Assembly (NCBI GenBank): GCA_017354895.1
Contig: CP071493.1
Location: 4,340,001 to 4,404,000, forward strand
Length of the DNA stretch: 64,000 nt
Source: Podospora comata
Taxonomy: Eukaryota > Ascomycota > Sordariomycetes > Sordariales > Podosporaceae
Direction: 5' to 3'
Shown here piece after piece: positions 14,297-25,600 of this stretch. Position 1 is the stretch's first letter; each line of letters begins with the position of its first letter. The notes under the pieces were generated by a model. The model was not told the DNA's origin and made no database searches. It saw only the letters and a program-made list of their open reading frames with translations. Made by a program: the position numbers and the translations under genes.

Positions 14297-17200
14297 CTAG
14301 TCTTCCAACCCGTCTTGCTCGTCGGCCAACATCTCGGCGTAGTCATCAACTGAAGCGAACGTGGGGAGAGCCTTGAGCTCCTTCTTCCTACGTCTGGCCT
14401 CGCTGAACTTCTTCGGTGCCTCCTCCTTGGGTCTTTGGGCCTTGTCGTCCTCGCCTTCACCGTCATCGTCTTCGCTTTCCTCGGAATCTCCAAAGATGCC
14501 CTCGAATCCATCATCATCAGAAACATCCGACCCGAGGTCTTCCATATCCTGATCAATCGTAGCATCAACGTCCATGTCCTCGTCGGAATCCTCGTAGCCC
14601 TCCATGTCAATGTCTGAAACCTCGTCCGCATCGTCTCCCTCGACCTCGGGCCGAGAATTGACCAGCGCTTCCCAGATCTCGTCTTCGGCCTCCTCGTCAT
14701 CAGAATCAGCCGCAACCTTGGCCTCCTCCTTCTTCTTTGCGCCCTCGGCAGGCTTGCCAATACAGGCAAAGTATTCGTGAAAGAAGACATCTTCGGCCGA
14801 GACTTGTTCGGGCTTCAAATTCCAGAATGAAGCCGAGTTGACAGTCTTGGCCTGTTTGGCTCCTGCCTTGTGAGATGTCACAATGTGCGAGGCGCTGCCC
14901 GACGCAAGTACAGGTTGCATGATAGAACCACCCCGTTTGGGATCCTCAGTCTTGGGATTGCGGTACACAAACCTGTCAAGGAAGTGCATCAACGTATGGT
15001 TGGCCAGGTCAGGCTTGGGAAGCTTCTTGTCCTGTGGAGACAGCAGATTTGTAGCAAACACGCCAACTGATGGGTGATAATGGGAAAGGAACGGTACCTT
15101 GAACAGAGAAAACACTGTGATTAGTGCATGGCCACAAACCTACGGCATGACTTCAATTGGAAGAACAGCACTTACCAGCTCCCAGAGGCAGCTCCGGTGG
15201 GCATTGCTATGCTCCGGGTCTCGTTTGCGGCCATCGTAAGCCCCACTGCGTCGAAGGGTTGTCGTTTCTCCCTCTTGCACAGGAGCCTGGGTGTGAGGCT
15301 CGTCGTCCCTAACATCCTTGTACACCTCGTCCTCATCGTCCTCGTTATCTTCCGGCTCGTCAAGCAAAGTATGAAGGTCCGGGAAATTGGACTGCAGCTC
15401 GGCGATCAAAAACAAGATTCCACAGGCGAACGGAGCTTGGTGCAAGCTCAAAACCTGAACCAGTCTCTTGACAAAGGCCTTGACGCGCCGAACGTCGACG
15501 TCGTTCTTCATGGCCCGATACAAAAGATTAAGATACAGCGCCTGCTTGGATGAAGTGATAAGTCTTGGGTCGAGGAGAGACTCATACAATGTCCGGTAAA
15601 ACCTATCCACGGCCAACAGTTTTGATGAGGCTAGCTGCTGTATGAGCATTAGGGCCTGCACACTCGTGTTGAAATTGGATGAATGTGTGATCCGGAAGAG
15701 GGTATCGAGGTGCTTTTCCAGAGTCGAGTCATCGGCCCCGGCAAAGGGGATGGCTCGGTTGACGCCTGTGAGTAACGAAGATACTAGCTTTTGCGCCGTT
15801 TCCTGCTCGTTTCCAGTAACGGTAGTGCTGGGTCCCTTCCGCTTCTTGTCCTTCTTCCGGTTGTGGTCAACCTTTTTCTCACTGTCCAGGCCGCCCATAT
15901 CGCCCAGTGAGCCCGTCTTTAACAGTGACAAGAAGGACTCAAAATATATCCGCAGAAGGTTGTCGGCAATGGCGGGCTCCTTTGTACTCAGGATTGTCTG
16001 GTTCAAAGTGTTGACAGCATAATACCTTGTGCGCATACTTTGCCCTGGCTTGAGAAGAACCTCGAGCTCCACAGTCTTGATGACGACAGCTTTCATTCCT
16101 GGGTGGAGGTTCAACAACTGCAAAATGAGATACGACGCTCGTGATGCAATTTTGCGCTCCCGGTCGCCCAACTTGTTCACGAGCAGCCGGAGGAGATTGG
16201 CCTCCTGCTCAGGCTTGCTTTTGAGAAGGCCAAAGACGAAATCGAGAGCTCGCGACCTCGAGTATTCAATCTCATCGGAACACCAAGTCTCCAAGAGCTG
16301 GATGATGCGGAAGTAGGCATCTTTAAGCCAATCCTCATATGCCCACATCATCAAATGCGACTGGGTAAGCTTGCCGGGCAGCTTGCTAGATTGCGTCCAT
16401 GGGGAAGAGCCCTGTCCCTTAAGAGCGCACAGGAGTGCAGGCTGAGCACCGAAAACTCGCAGACGACGGTCGCTTGGGAGCACTGAACCGTTGCCGAGAA
16501 GATCAACCAGCGCCCCCAGCGCTGCGATTGCTTGTCCGCGGCTTTTCTTGCCAGCAAGCGCGATCAGATTTTCGAAAGCCTTGCAGGTATGAAGGGGTGA
16601 CTCCTGTATAGACAAGGTGAGGGCTGATACCTTGTCCGACAGTGTGCCGGATGACATGATGGTGGACATAAACCTCTGGGTCGAGCTCGAGGACTGTTTT
16701 TTGTTAAAAGCTGCCGAGTCTTCGTCCAAAAGCGCCTGCGCATATGTCTTCAAGTTGGCAATCGAAGCGAAGTGCGGTTTGGCATTGCCAGAAACAGTAG
16801 ACGGAAGACCCTCCATCGAGAGGCCGTGCCAATCAGGTCTTGGTTCAAAAATCTAGTCCATGTTAGCCAAAAGTTTTTGACCCTGAGGTAGCAAGGTGCA
16901 ACCGCGAAGTACTAACCAGCTTGCCTGATTTCTTGCCCTGGCGAGCTTCTTGCCGCTGGTCCACTACTTCTTTCACTTTCTCAGCCACGGGCTCTTCCGC
17001 TTGGCCTTCCTGATCTTCGTCGAGTTCTGCTTCCTCCTCCTCCTCCTCCGGGTCTTCTTGTTGTTCATCTTCCCCCTCCCCCGCTTCCTCCGTGTCTAGC
17101 TCGGCCTCCCCGCCCTTAACATCCTCGTCTTCCGGCTCAGAGTCATCGGTATTGGGGTCTTCCTCGTCGTCACGTAGCTTCTGGAAGCCAAGGCTGGAAG

Positions 17201-17594
17201 CGAACTTGGCTAGCTCTTGCCGGAGGGCATCGTCTAAAGAGCCATCGGCCGCAGCAGGCTTGGACTTGGGCGCATCACCATCCTCGTTGTCTGATTCAAG
17301 ATTGGCTACCAATTCAAGATCCTCCTTGTCTCCACCGAGGGCTAGGATCTCGTCCAAGAGAACAGTGCGCTTGTCGCTTCTCCCTCCTTGCTTTTGCTGC
17401 TCGTAAGGCTTGGTCTGGCGTCGCTTCGAGTCGGGGGCATCGTCGCTGTCGCGCTGTCTCTTGCGCTTTGTCGTCTCCTGCTTCTCAGATCCACCAAGAG
17501 TCTTGTCAATTTTGCTTGTCAGTTGAGCAAGGGCGGCCTCATCAAATGTTGGTTTCGCAGCCTTTTTCTTGTCCTTCGTGCGCTTGATACCCAT
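14297..17594 (-). CDS. mak21: Ribosome biogenesis protein Mak21/Noc1 (CBF/Mak21 family), 1,051 aa, three exons
   Basis: Exons in transcript order are 17594-16917, 16852-15176 and 15097-14297; introns are 64 and 78 nt. Residues 1-226 are a charged region with a Lys-rich start (MGIKRTKDKKKAAKPTF) and a long acidic block at about 150-205. The central part is an alpha-solenoid. The CBF/Mak21 domain lies at about 600-830 and contains LFRITHSSNFNTSVQALMLI, DPRLITSSKQALYLNLLYRA and, across the last splice, LWELVPFLSHYHPSVGVFA. HTLMHFLDRFVYRNPK and an acidic C-terminal tail follow. In yeast, Mak21 (1,025 aa) pairs with Noc2 on nucleolar pre-60S particles. The second acceptor is TTCAAG rather than the CACAG 21 nt upstream, because only the former keeps frame and the HYHPSV motif. 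Confidence 0.95.
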
Positions 17595-18040
17595 TGCGTC
17601 TCGCCGAGCTCAGAGGAGCTGTTTGTAGGAATTGCTGAGAATTCAATGGCGAATGTGCGGGGTGATGGACAGGGCTCCCGTGAAGTGCGCGTGTCTGGAA
17701 AGAATTGCGTGTTGGGCTGCGTCAAAACTGGGAATTGTCGACTGCTTTGGTCGACCGACTGAAGTTTTGGAGTGGGGAGAAAAAAAAAGTTGAAGTAGCA
17801 CTGGAGCCAACCCTGCACGCCGCCCGTCTCCCGGCAGGCAAGCTCAGGGTGGGGCCTCAGTAGTAAGCTGCGGCCCGCTGCGCAGTCTACGGGGGGTCTG
17901 TTATTGGACAGAAAATACGGAGTAGTTGAGGCTGTTGAACTAAACTATCCTACGATATATCTTGTCCTTTCTATATGCCAGATGCCGCCAACATGTTGCG
18001 GGACCACCCGAGGTAAAATCACCAAGAAAACCGCCACAGT
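17595..18040. promoter_or_regulatory. Bidirectional promoter, MAK21 / mitochondrial prolyl-tRNA synthetase
   Basis: The 446 bp between two divergent starts must serve both genes unless their leaders overlap neighbours. It contains an 8-base A run near 17781-17788 and GC-rich blocks at about 17815-17895. I looked for PAC- and RRPE-like ribosome-biogenesis elements and did not see a clear one. Confidence 0.6.
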
Positions 18041-19901
18041 ATGATCCCGCCCGCGCTCGCCCGCCTCTCGCGGGTATGGTTTCCCACCAAAAAAAGACCA
18101 GCATCGGGAGTAGAAAATGGGCATGCGAAGCTGATCCGTGCTGGGTTTTTGCGCCCTTCTCACTCCGGTATCTTCCACATGCTTCCTCTGGGGAGGCGCG
18201 TGCAGACCAAGCTCGAGGAGCTGGTGGCCAGACATATGGAGCATATGTTGGGTGAGTCTCTCCCTCGGCGCACGAACCATGGTCCCATGCTTACCCATGG
18301 CCACTGTCCCGATCTCCAGCTGCCTCGAGGGTCTCGTTGTCGGCTGTATCAAGCCAGTCTCTCTGGGACAAGAGTGGGAGGCTTGAGAATACTGCGTCCG
18401 AGGTGTGTCAAATCGTCATGCCTTGTTTGAACACCTGGTGTTGACACTGCCTTCCCTGCAGCTCTTCAAGTTCTCTGACCGTAAAAACGTTGGCTACCTT
18501 CTAGCCCCAACACATGAAGAGGAAATTACCGCTCTGGTGGCCCAGACGGCCAAGACAGCAAAGGATCTCCCCCTCAGGCTATTTCAGATTACACCCAAGT
18601 ACCGCGATGAGTTTCGCCCGCGCCATGGCCTCCTCCGCGGACGAGAATTCGTTATGAAGGACCTCTATACCTTCGACAGCAGCAAAGAGTCCGCTCTAGA
18701 AACCTACGATAGCGTTCGTCTGGTGTATTCGCAGATATTTGAGGAGATGAAACTCCCAGTGTTAGCAGCCAAGGCCAGCTCAGGTAACATGGGAGGTAAT
18801 CTCAGCCACGAATACCATCTTCCCACGCCACTTGGAGAAGACCATGTTATCAGTTGTGATAGCTGCAACTATGTTGCTAACGAGGAGGTGGCTGAATCAG
18901 TACTTTCTGACCAGGTTGTCAGTGACACGACCTTCCGCGTCTGGCGAGGCATCACCAAGGACCGAACCAAATTGGTCAACGTCTGGTACCCCAAGCAAAC
19001 ACAACCCCTTGATGGGGGTGCGTTGAGAGAGTATACGGACCTCGACATAAGCATCGCGGAGGTGAAATCCCTAATCCCTGACCTGGATGCCGGTGTTGAG
19101 GATGCGCTGCCGCTGTGGTCGACGGCGGCAGCTGCGGGTGGGACAGCTGTGGAGCTCGTGAACATTGTTGACTGCCGGCTTCCGCTGTCTTTCTCTGAGA
19201 GCCTGGTGGGAACTAAGCCAACCATCCCAAGTTGGCCCAAAAATTTGACGCCACGCAACCAAGTGCCAGTGTCGGTTTCAGTTCAAAACACCAACCAATG
19301 GAACAAAGACAGACCACTCAATCTCATTCGGATCCAGACAGGCGACAAGTGCCCTTCGTGCGCATCCGGACATCTAAAGGCAGAGAAGGCAATGGAGTTA
19401 GGACACACATTTTACCTTGGCACCCGGTACTCAGAAGCCCTGGGAGCTACAATCTTGGTGCCCAATGATGAGAGGAAAGCTGTGCCAATGCAGATGGGTT
19501 GCTATGGAATCGGTATCTCACGCATTATTGGCGCCGTCGCAGAGCTCCTGATGGACGAAAAGGGATTGAATTGGCCGGTGGCTATTGCACCCTACTCCTG
19601 TGTCATAGTTATGGGCGCTGGTGTCGACGAACAGGATGCAGTGGAGGTGTATCGCCAGATCAACCAGATAGGCCGAGTTCAGGCCAAATATCTCGATGTC
19701 GTGCTGGACGACAGGCAAAAGACTCTACCCTGGAAGTTGATGGATGCCGATTTAGCTGGTTTCCCCATTATAGTCACGCTTGGGAGGGAGTGGCTTGCGG
19801 CAAAACGCCTCGAGGTACAATGTCGACGATTAGGGGTAAAGCAAGCAGTCGAGATAACCGAGCTACCACAGATAATAGGCAAGTTGCACGGAGACTTGTA
19901 G
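18041..19901 (+). CDS. Prolyl-tRNA synthetase, mitochondrial (bacterial type), 577 aa, three exons
   Basis: Exons are 18041-18251, 18320-18402 and 18462-19901; introns are 68 and 59 nt. The enzyme charges tRNA-Pro with proline. Class II marks are in order: GIFHMLPLGRRV (motif 1 region), GRLENTASELFKF across the second splice, APTHEEE (about 113-119), YRDEFRPRHGLLRGREF (motif 2, about 145-161) and GCYGIGISRIIGA (motif 3, about 444-456). A C-terminal anticodon-binding domain follows (APYSCVIVMGAG onward). GEDHVISCDSCNYVANEE is typical of the bacterial-type enzyme. The N-terminus is Arg-rich with no acidic residue in the first 25, as in a mitochondrial presequence. The start at 18041 is chosen because exons 1 and 2 supply motif 1; an internal ATG at 18405 would lose it. 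Confidence 0.95.
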
Positions 19902-20292
19902 GGCTGTATCCACTGTATAAATATATATCTGATGCGTGCTGCTATCACGACCAATAACACCAATGGGTTCTGCTTAATCTCGATATCATTTATACCTACT
20001 CAACCAAGACGGGTGTGTAAGCAAGCAACTCCTACCTACCAAGCGTGCAAAACCCTCCTAGGAGCATTATTTCGGCCATTTTAAAGGAATATTGACTGTG
20101 CGGCTCTTGCTATCCCTGTAGACAGGTTGGGCGATCGTAAGTCGCCTTCGTTCCACCTGTCACTGCTATCTTTGAGACCTTTCCAACCCGCTTTACAGGC
20201 TCGGTGTAGTAGTTCCTTGTGGTTCCCGAACAAGTATTGACGCTGATCTAAGGGGGAGTATTGCTTCTGGCTAAACTGAGATAGTGCCACTG
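19902..20292. other. Transition from genes to repeats
   Basis: The first part should be the 3' UTR of the prolyl-tRNA synthetase gene. From about 20080 to 20292 the sequence still has near-genic composition and a minus-strand open frame continues through it into the LTR at 20293. It could be internal sequence of a truncated LTR element or unique DNA. No family motif was seen, so it is not called a gene. Confidence 0.4.
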
Positions 20293-20702
20293 TGTGACGA
20301 ACCCCTATCCAGAACCTCTGAAAGGGATACTGGTTGAAGGCACTTCTGAACAATCCTGGTTCGGTACAGCTAAACAGTGTACAACAATGGCTTGTCTCAA
20401 TCACAACAGTCTAGATACCAACGATTGTGACTTGTAACTATTACACACTACGGAACTATCTATCTACACCAGCCAGTTCCTCCGTATATATAAACCTTAG
20501 GACTGTGGACCGTTGACTTATAAACGGCCCTCGGTCCACCTCTGATTAGCCGATACTGGACCGTAGACCGTGAGCCCCGCCGCGGTCCCCGGTCCCCCTT
20601 TTATTAGTCCGTTCCGTCCACCTAGACCGTGAGCCTCGCTCGATCGCTCGGTCCAGTTCTAATTGGTTCCTTATGGCTCCACTGTCTTCCAAAACCGTGA
20701 CA
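20293..20702 (-). repeat. Gypsy-type LTR, minus orientation, U3 type A
   Basis: The copy begins TGTGACGAAC and ends ACCGTGACA, the inverted-end form TGTCAC...GTCACA of this LTR family. A TATA-like run lies at about 20484-20497. The U3 holds repeated GACCGTGAGCC and CGGTCC motifs. No target duplication is seen at its edges, so it is either the remnant of a longer element or rearranged. It is less mutated than most LTRs to the right and marks the left edge of the repeat block. Confidence 0.85.
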
Positions 20703-21245
20703 GTAGCGCCGTAATTATGGACTACGTTATTTAACTATCATTTTCTTTAATATCCCGCGTGAAAAGACGCTCCTCGTCAATACAAAGAAAATAAAATATT
20801 TGCTTTACCCAAATAAGTTTAATAATTAATTATAAAAGTGAATTTTTACACTTTTACTGCTTATATTTCAATTTAGTTTACTTTTTTATCGCTTAGATTA
20901 TTATATAACGGTTAACTATAATATAGAAAAAAATATATTTACGGGCACAACTAACCTTAAACTCGTTATATAAAATCTTACGGTATATATACTCGGAGTA
21001 TTATAAGGATCTAAAAGTTAAAATATAAGAGATTTTTAAAGTAAATTAAATAAAACAAGGTATTCTAATAGAACTAGAGCGGAAAATTTATAAAGCAAAA
21101 AAAAAAACCTATTTTATTTTATAATAACGTTTCTATATATAGTTATAATAAACAATCAAAAAGAATAAACAGAAGAAACTTATAATATTATTAATAGTAA
21201 AAGAAAATCAAACTATAGAGACTTTAGTTTTAAGAAAGAGTATTA
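20703..21245 (+). mobile_element. Internal remnant of a truncated plus-strand LTR element
   Basis: AT-rich fossil sequence. Its last ~85 bp (about 21160-21245) match the stretch just before the right LTR of the 22258-29273 element (about 28757-28841). This makes it the 3' end of an internal region followed by a 3' LTR. The left part of that element is absent. Confidence 0.55.
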
Positions 21246-21652
21246 TATTACAGTTTTAAAAGATAGTAGAGCTATAAAGAACGAAATAAGACTAAACCGG
21301 GCGACTAAGCGGAGCTTACAGTCTAGGTAGAGAAAACAGAGTAATAGTATAGGGACCGGGGACCGCGACAGGGCTTACGGTCCACGGTCTAGCATCGGCC
21401 AATCAGGAGTGTCCCGAGGACTATTTATAAATTAACGGTCTACGGTCCTAAGGTCTATATATACAGTGGAACTAGCTAGTACCAATAGATAGTTCCGTAG
21501 TATATAATATAAGCTATAATCGTTAGTATCTTAACTATTGTAAGTAAGATAAGCCATTAATTATACACTGTTTAGTAATACGGAATTAGGATTATTTAGA
21601 AGTGCTTTTAACCAGTATTCCTTTCAAAGTTTCTGGATAGGGGTTTGTCACA
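21246..21652 (+). repeat. Gypsy-type LTR, plus orientation, U3 type A (3' LTR of truncated element)
   Basis: This copy runs to GGGGTTTGTCACA and is the same subtype as 20293-20702, in opposite orientation. Its U3 has the type A GGACCGGGGACCGC block, and a TATA-like run lies at about 21458. It is heavily AT-shifted in places. It is a broken, old copy. Confidence 0.8.
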
Positions 21653-21963
21653 TATATTTATTTAAGAATAATTAATAATAAGCTTTTTGAAAACTTAGGT
21701 AACATACATTCTTAAGTATATGAATTAGTTAAGTTTTATAATAGAATGAAATAAATAGTTTTTTACATAGTATAATATATAAAATACTATAATCTTAATT
21801 TCGTAATAAGTAATAAGTTTTTTAGAAATATTTTATAGAAAGTAATTTTATAGTAGTATTACAAGTCTTGAATATTGATTTACTCATTCAATATATTAGT
21901 TAGGTTCTTATACAATAGAACCACAATAGTTTTGTAAGTAAAGCTACTATTTCCATATTTTAG
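21653..21963. other. Unassigned AT-rich sequence between LTR copies
   Basis: About 310 bp of very AT-rich DNA between two LTRs. No motif or repeat partner was recognised. Confidence 0.4.
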
Positions 21964-22257
21964 TATAACGAACTCCTATTCAGAATCTCTAAAAGAGATG
22001 CTAGTCGACGGCGCTTCTTAATAATACTAGTTCGGTATAGCTAAGCAGTATAAAATAATTAGCTTATTTTATTTTATATTAACTAACGTACTTAAAAACA
22101 TAACCTATCATTATATACTACGGAATAATTTATTAAATACATACCTAGTTCCTCTGTATACATAAATTTGGGGACCGTAGATTATTAACTTCTAAACGGT
22201 CCTCGTTCCTCTCTTTATTTGCTTACTTCGGACCGTAGACTAGGTGCTCCGCTACGG
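21964..22257 (-). repeat. Left LTR of the old element, first piece (U3 type A)
   Basis: This part matches the R-U5 half and some U3 of the 20293-20702 LTR. It stops at the 5-bp target duplication (22253-22257) of the inserted element and resumes after 29278. Confidence 0.8.
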
Positions 22258-22693
22258 TATCACGGTTCAGGAGAAGCGGGGACGCCAGGACTAGTAGGAC
22301 TGGAGCGGGCGGACAAGTGGAGCCTGTAGGGCAGGGAATAGCATGGGCCAGGGCATCTAGGCTTTGGGAGATAGATCAGTGGATTTATAAATTCAGAGCT
22401 AGATATAAGGATCTAAAGTTTGGAAGCTAGATCGAGGGGATCTAAGGAATATAGGATAGATCTAGCCAGGTACCGAGGTATTTAAAGCCCTAAGTCTATA
22501 TATATTAAGGAACTGATTAGTATAAATAACAAGTTCCGTAATATATCACTAAAACCATAGTTATAAATATTTAAATTATTATCATTAAAATAAACCATAT
22601 ATCATATATTATTTAATTATAGTAAAATAAAATTATTTAAAAGTACTTTTAAATAATATTGCTTGTAAAAAGTTTAAATAAAGGTGTATTATA
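22258..22693 (+). repeat. 5' LTR, U3 type B
   Basis: The 436-bp copy has a U3 with repeated GGATCTA/AGATC motifs and a TATA-like run near 22494. Its outer (U3) half stays GC-rich, while its inner (U5) half is strongly AT-shifted. Confidence 0.85.
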
Positions 22694-25600
22694 TATTATA
22701 TACTTATTTTAATCAGTATAGAAAGATTAAAAGCGTTTTTGAGATATTATAGCTAAACCTAAAGATATTTAAATAAAAAGCGTCCCGCTTAGCTTAAAGA
22801 GCGAAGGATCTTTCATTATAACGATTAAATTTAAAATTATATTTAAAGAATAGTTTATAGAAAATATTCAAAAGATTCAGAGCGAGGCTTACTAAATCTG
22901 GGATTAAATTACTACTATAACGATCATAGCTTGGTCGATACTTAAGTGCTTCGGTACTGAAGTATTTTAAAGCCAAAAAAATAGTTTAAAAGGATTTTAA
23001 TTCAATTTAACACCTATTCTACTATTTCTTTAAATAATTTATTAATAAAAAGTTAAAACTAATTTTACGGCCTTTAAATTTAAAAATATAACTTTTACAT
23101 AATTCGAATTTATTTTTAACGATCATTAGGAGGAGGAAGAAAAGAATTAGAAAAAAACATAATAGTTTAGTTCTTTAAAAGCTATTATGTTTTTGAAATC
23201 AAATTTAAAGAAGTATTTAGGAAGCACGATATAGTAAAGTGAATATAACAAACGCTTATAAACTTACGTTGAACGTACTTAATAGTAGATAATATATTTC
23301 CATTTAAAATTAATAATCTATATAATATTATTAATAATAAAGGATTAATATAATTTTGTGATAATAACTTGAAGAAAAAATGAAAAATATATTATATAGA
23401 AAACTAAACTAAGGTATAATACTACTCAGAAATTTTTTATTGTAGTTATACCGAGCGACGATCGGTAATTTTCACGATATATGAAGAAAAGAAATAATAT
23501 TAAAGAATAGTATAACAATAACCGCTGTGATAATAAACGTAAATGGTAATCTTTTAACAAAAGTTCATCTGGTATTATATATATAAAACCGATAAAAATT
23601 AACGTTATATAGAAATAAAGGCCGTAAAGCCGTAGTTGAAGACAGGATAATTTGAAACATTTTAATTATAATAAAGTAAAGTATTTTCAAAAGGATTATA
23701 AAATATTTAAACAATTTAATTTTAAAAAAATTAGAACAATTATTATAATAACAGAGCGAGAGTTATTAAAGTTATAATTACTGTATATTGAAGAGGCAAT
23801 GCTTTGATTTGTGAAAGATACTTTAATTAATATATGAAAACCTTAAAAAGAGTTTTATGAATTGTGGAAAATAATAAAAAGGTTAAAAGTGGAGTATAAG
23901 ACACGAGACTTCTAAAAATAAAAATCATCATAGGACTAGTTAATATAAATTATTAAAAACTATTACGGAAGATATTAAAAATATTAATCTTATGTAGTAA
24001 TAGAAAAAATAATTTTAATGAAGAATACTAAAAGAACTATGTAAATAGTATAAAACAATCCATATATTATGAATATTTTAATTTTCAAAGTTTATATATT
24101 AAGGTTAGTAGAAATACTAAAAATAATAAAAAGATTATTAATATTGAAACCATAACCAGTTAAAATAAATACCATTAGTTATATAATGAATTTTATAAAG
24201 GAAATACAATATAATTTTACTTTCAGTATTTAAAAGATCCAAAAATTACTTCACTTTCGATATATTATATAACTATGAAAAATATAGTTAAATGAAAGTA
24301 AGTTACTTTATAATTATTCACAAAGATATAAGGTAGGAGAGAAAAGTAAATTATAATTAATTAGGAAAGTAACAATTAAATAAGCAAGGTGTTAAGGAAA
24401 AAAGTCAATTATTATTGCTCATAAAAATTGAAGATTTATTTAAATTAAAAATGAGGTTTAAATAATACAAATTGTACTTGAACATAAAAAATAGTATCTT
24501 ATATATATTAGGGAAAAAAGTATAAAAGAGAGTGTAGTTCAGTAGAAAAAAAATATTTATATAGTATTGAAGCCTAAACTACATTTTATACTTACCAAGA
24601 AAAACTAAACGATACTATAAAGTACAGGAATTTAAAAAGAAAACTTTAAATAGTAAAACCGCTTTTAAATATAAGCATTATGAGATGATAGGAATGTGAA
24701 AGACGGAAAATAAAAGAAGATTAAGCGAAAATAATGAAAAGATTTAACATTATTAAATAATTTAAAATGAAAAATACTCATAAACGATATAATTATTTAA
24801 AAAGCGACTGGCGGCCCTTCGCGAGGTTCGATAATCATTGACCAATGATAAGAAGTATTATCGAGATTATTAATATAGAGTAGAGGTATAGAATAACGAC
24901 CCGATATTTAGAAATAAAAACATTACCATAAAAGCAAAAGCAAGAAAAATAAACGTTTTTAGATTATAATATATTATAAGAGTATTCAAACGGTAATGAG
25001 AGTAAATCATGGTATAAAAAGCAAATTTTATTTTATTATACTGTGTATATGAGGTTAAAATATAATGAAAGACAATAAATGAAATAAAACATAATATAAA
25101 GATTACTTTTGACGTATAAAGTCTGTAAAGAAATAGTATTTTTTAGATATTATAGTTGAAGGAAAAAAAAATTAATTATGTTCAATATGTATAAAAATAA
25201 CACGCTCAAAAATATAATCCCAAAGTAATTATAATATGAAAGTTGTAATATAGATATATTAATTAAAAAATAATGATTAATCACGATTGAAAGAACTTTG
25301 AAAGTATTTGATCACCGATAAAAAGATTAGGAACATATATAAAATAAGGTATGAATAAAATTCCCTCTATGGTACTATCGTAGGACATTTAAAATGTAGT
25401 AATATACTTTATTAATATGAGCGGTAACATTAAAGAAAAAGAGTTAATAACATTAGTAAAAATGTTGGAGATTAATAAATAAATTTATTATACTAATATG
25501 GAAAAGAGGAAATAAACATAGTACCGGTAGAATATTGAGGATATTTAGCCTTCACGGTTCAATATTTAGAGGGACTTTGAAAGTACGGACCGTAAAATTA

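Noticed and set aside
15098-15118. CACAG acceptor for the last MAK21 exon
   Set aside because: It shifts the frame. The TTCAAG acceptor 21 nt downstream restores the HYHPSV family motif.
15140-16816. The 558-codon frame as a separate gene
   Set aside because: It is the middle exon of MAK21. Frame-keeping splices on both sides rebuild a family-length protein, and the CBF domain crosses the right-hand exon junction.
18405-18461. Start of prolyl-tRNA synthetase inside intron 2
   Set aside because: The open frame begins there only because the intron is not removed; starting at 18405 would lose motif 1 and the presequence.
20081-20404. Minus-strand 107-codon frame at the start of the repeat block
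   Set aside because: Nearly the first third is translated LTR sequence. The rest has plausible composition but no recognisable domain, so it is not called a gene.
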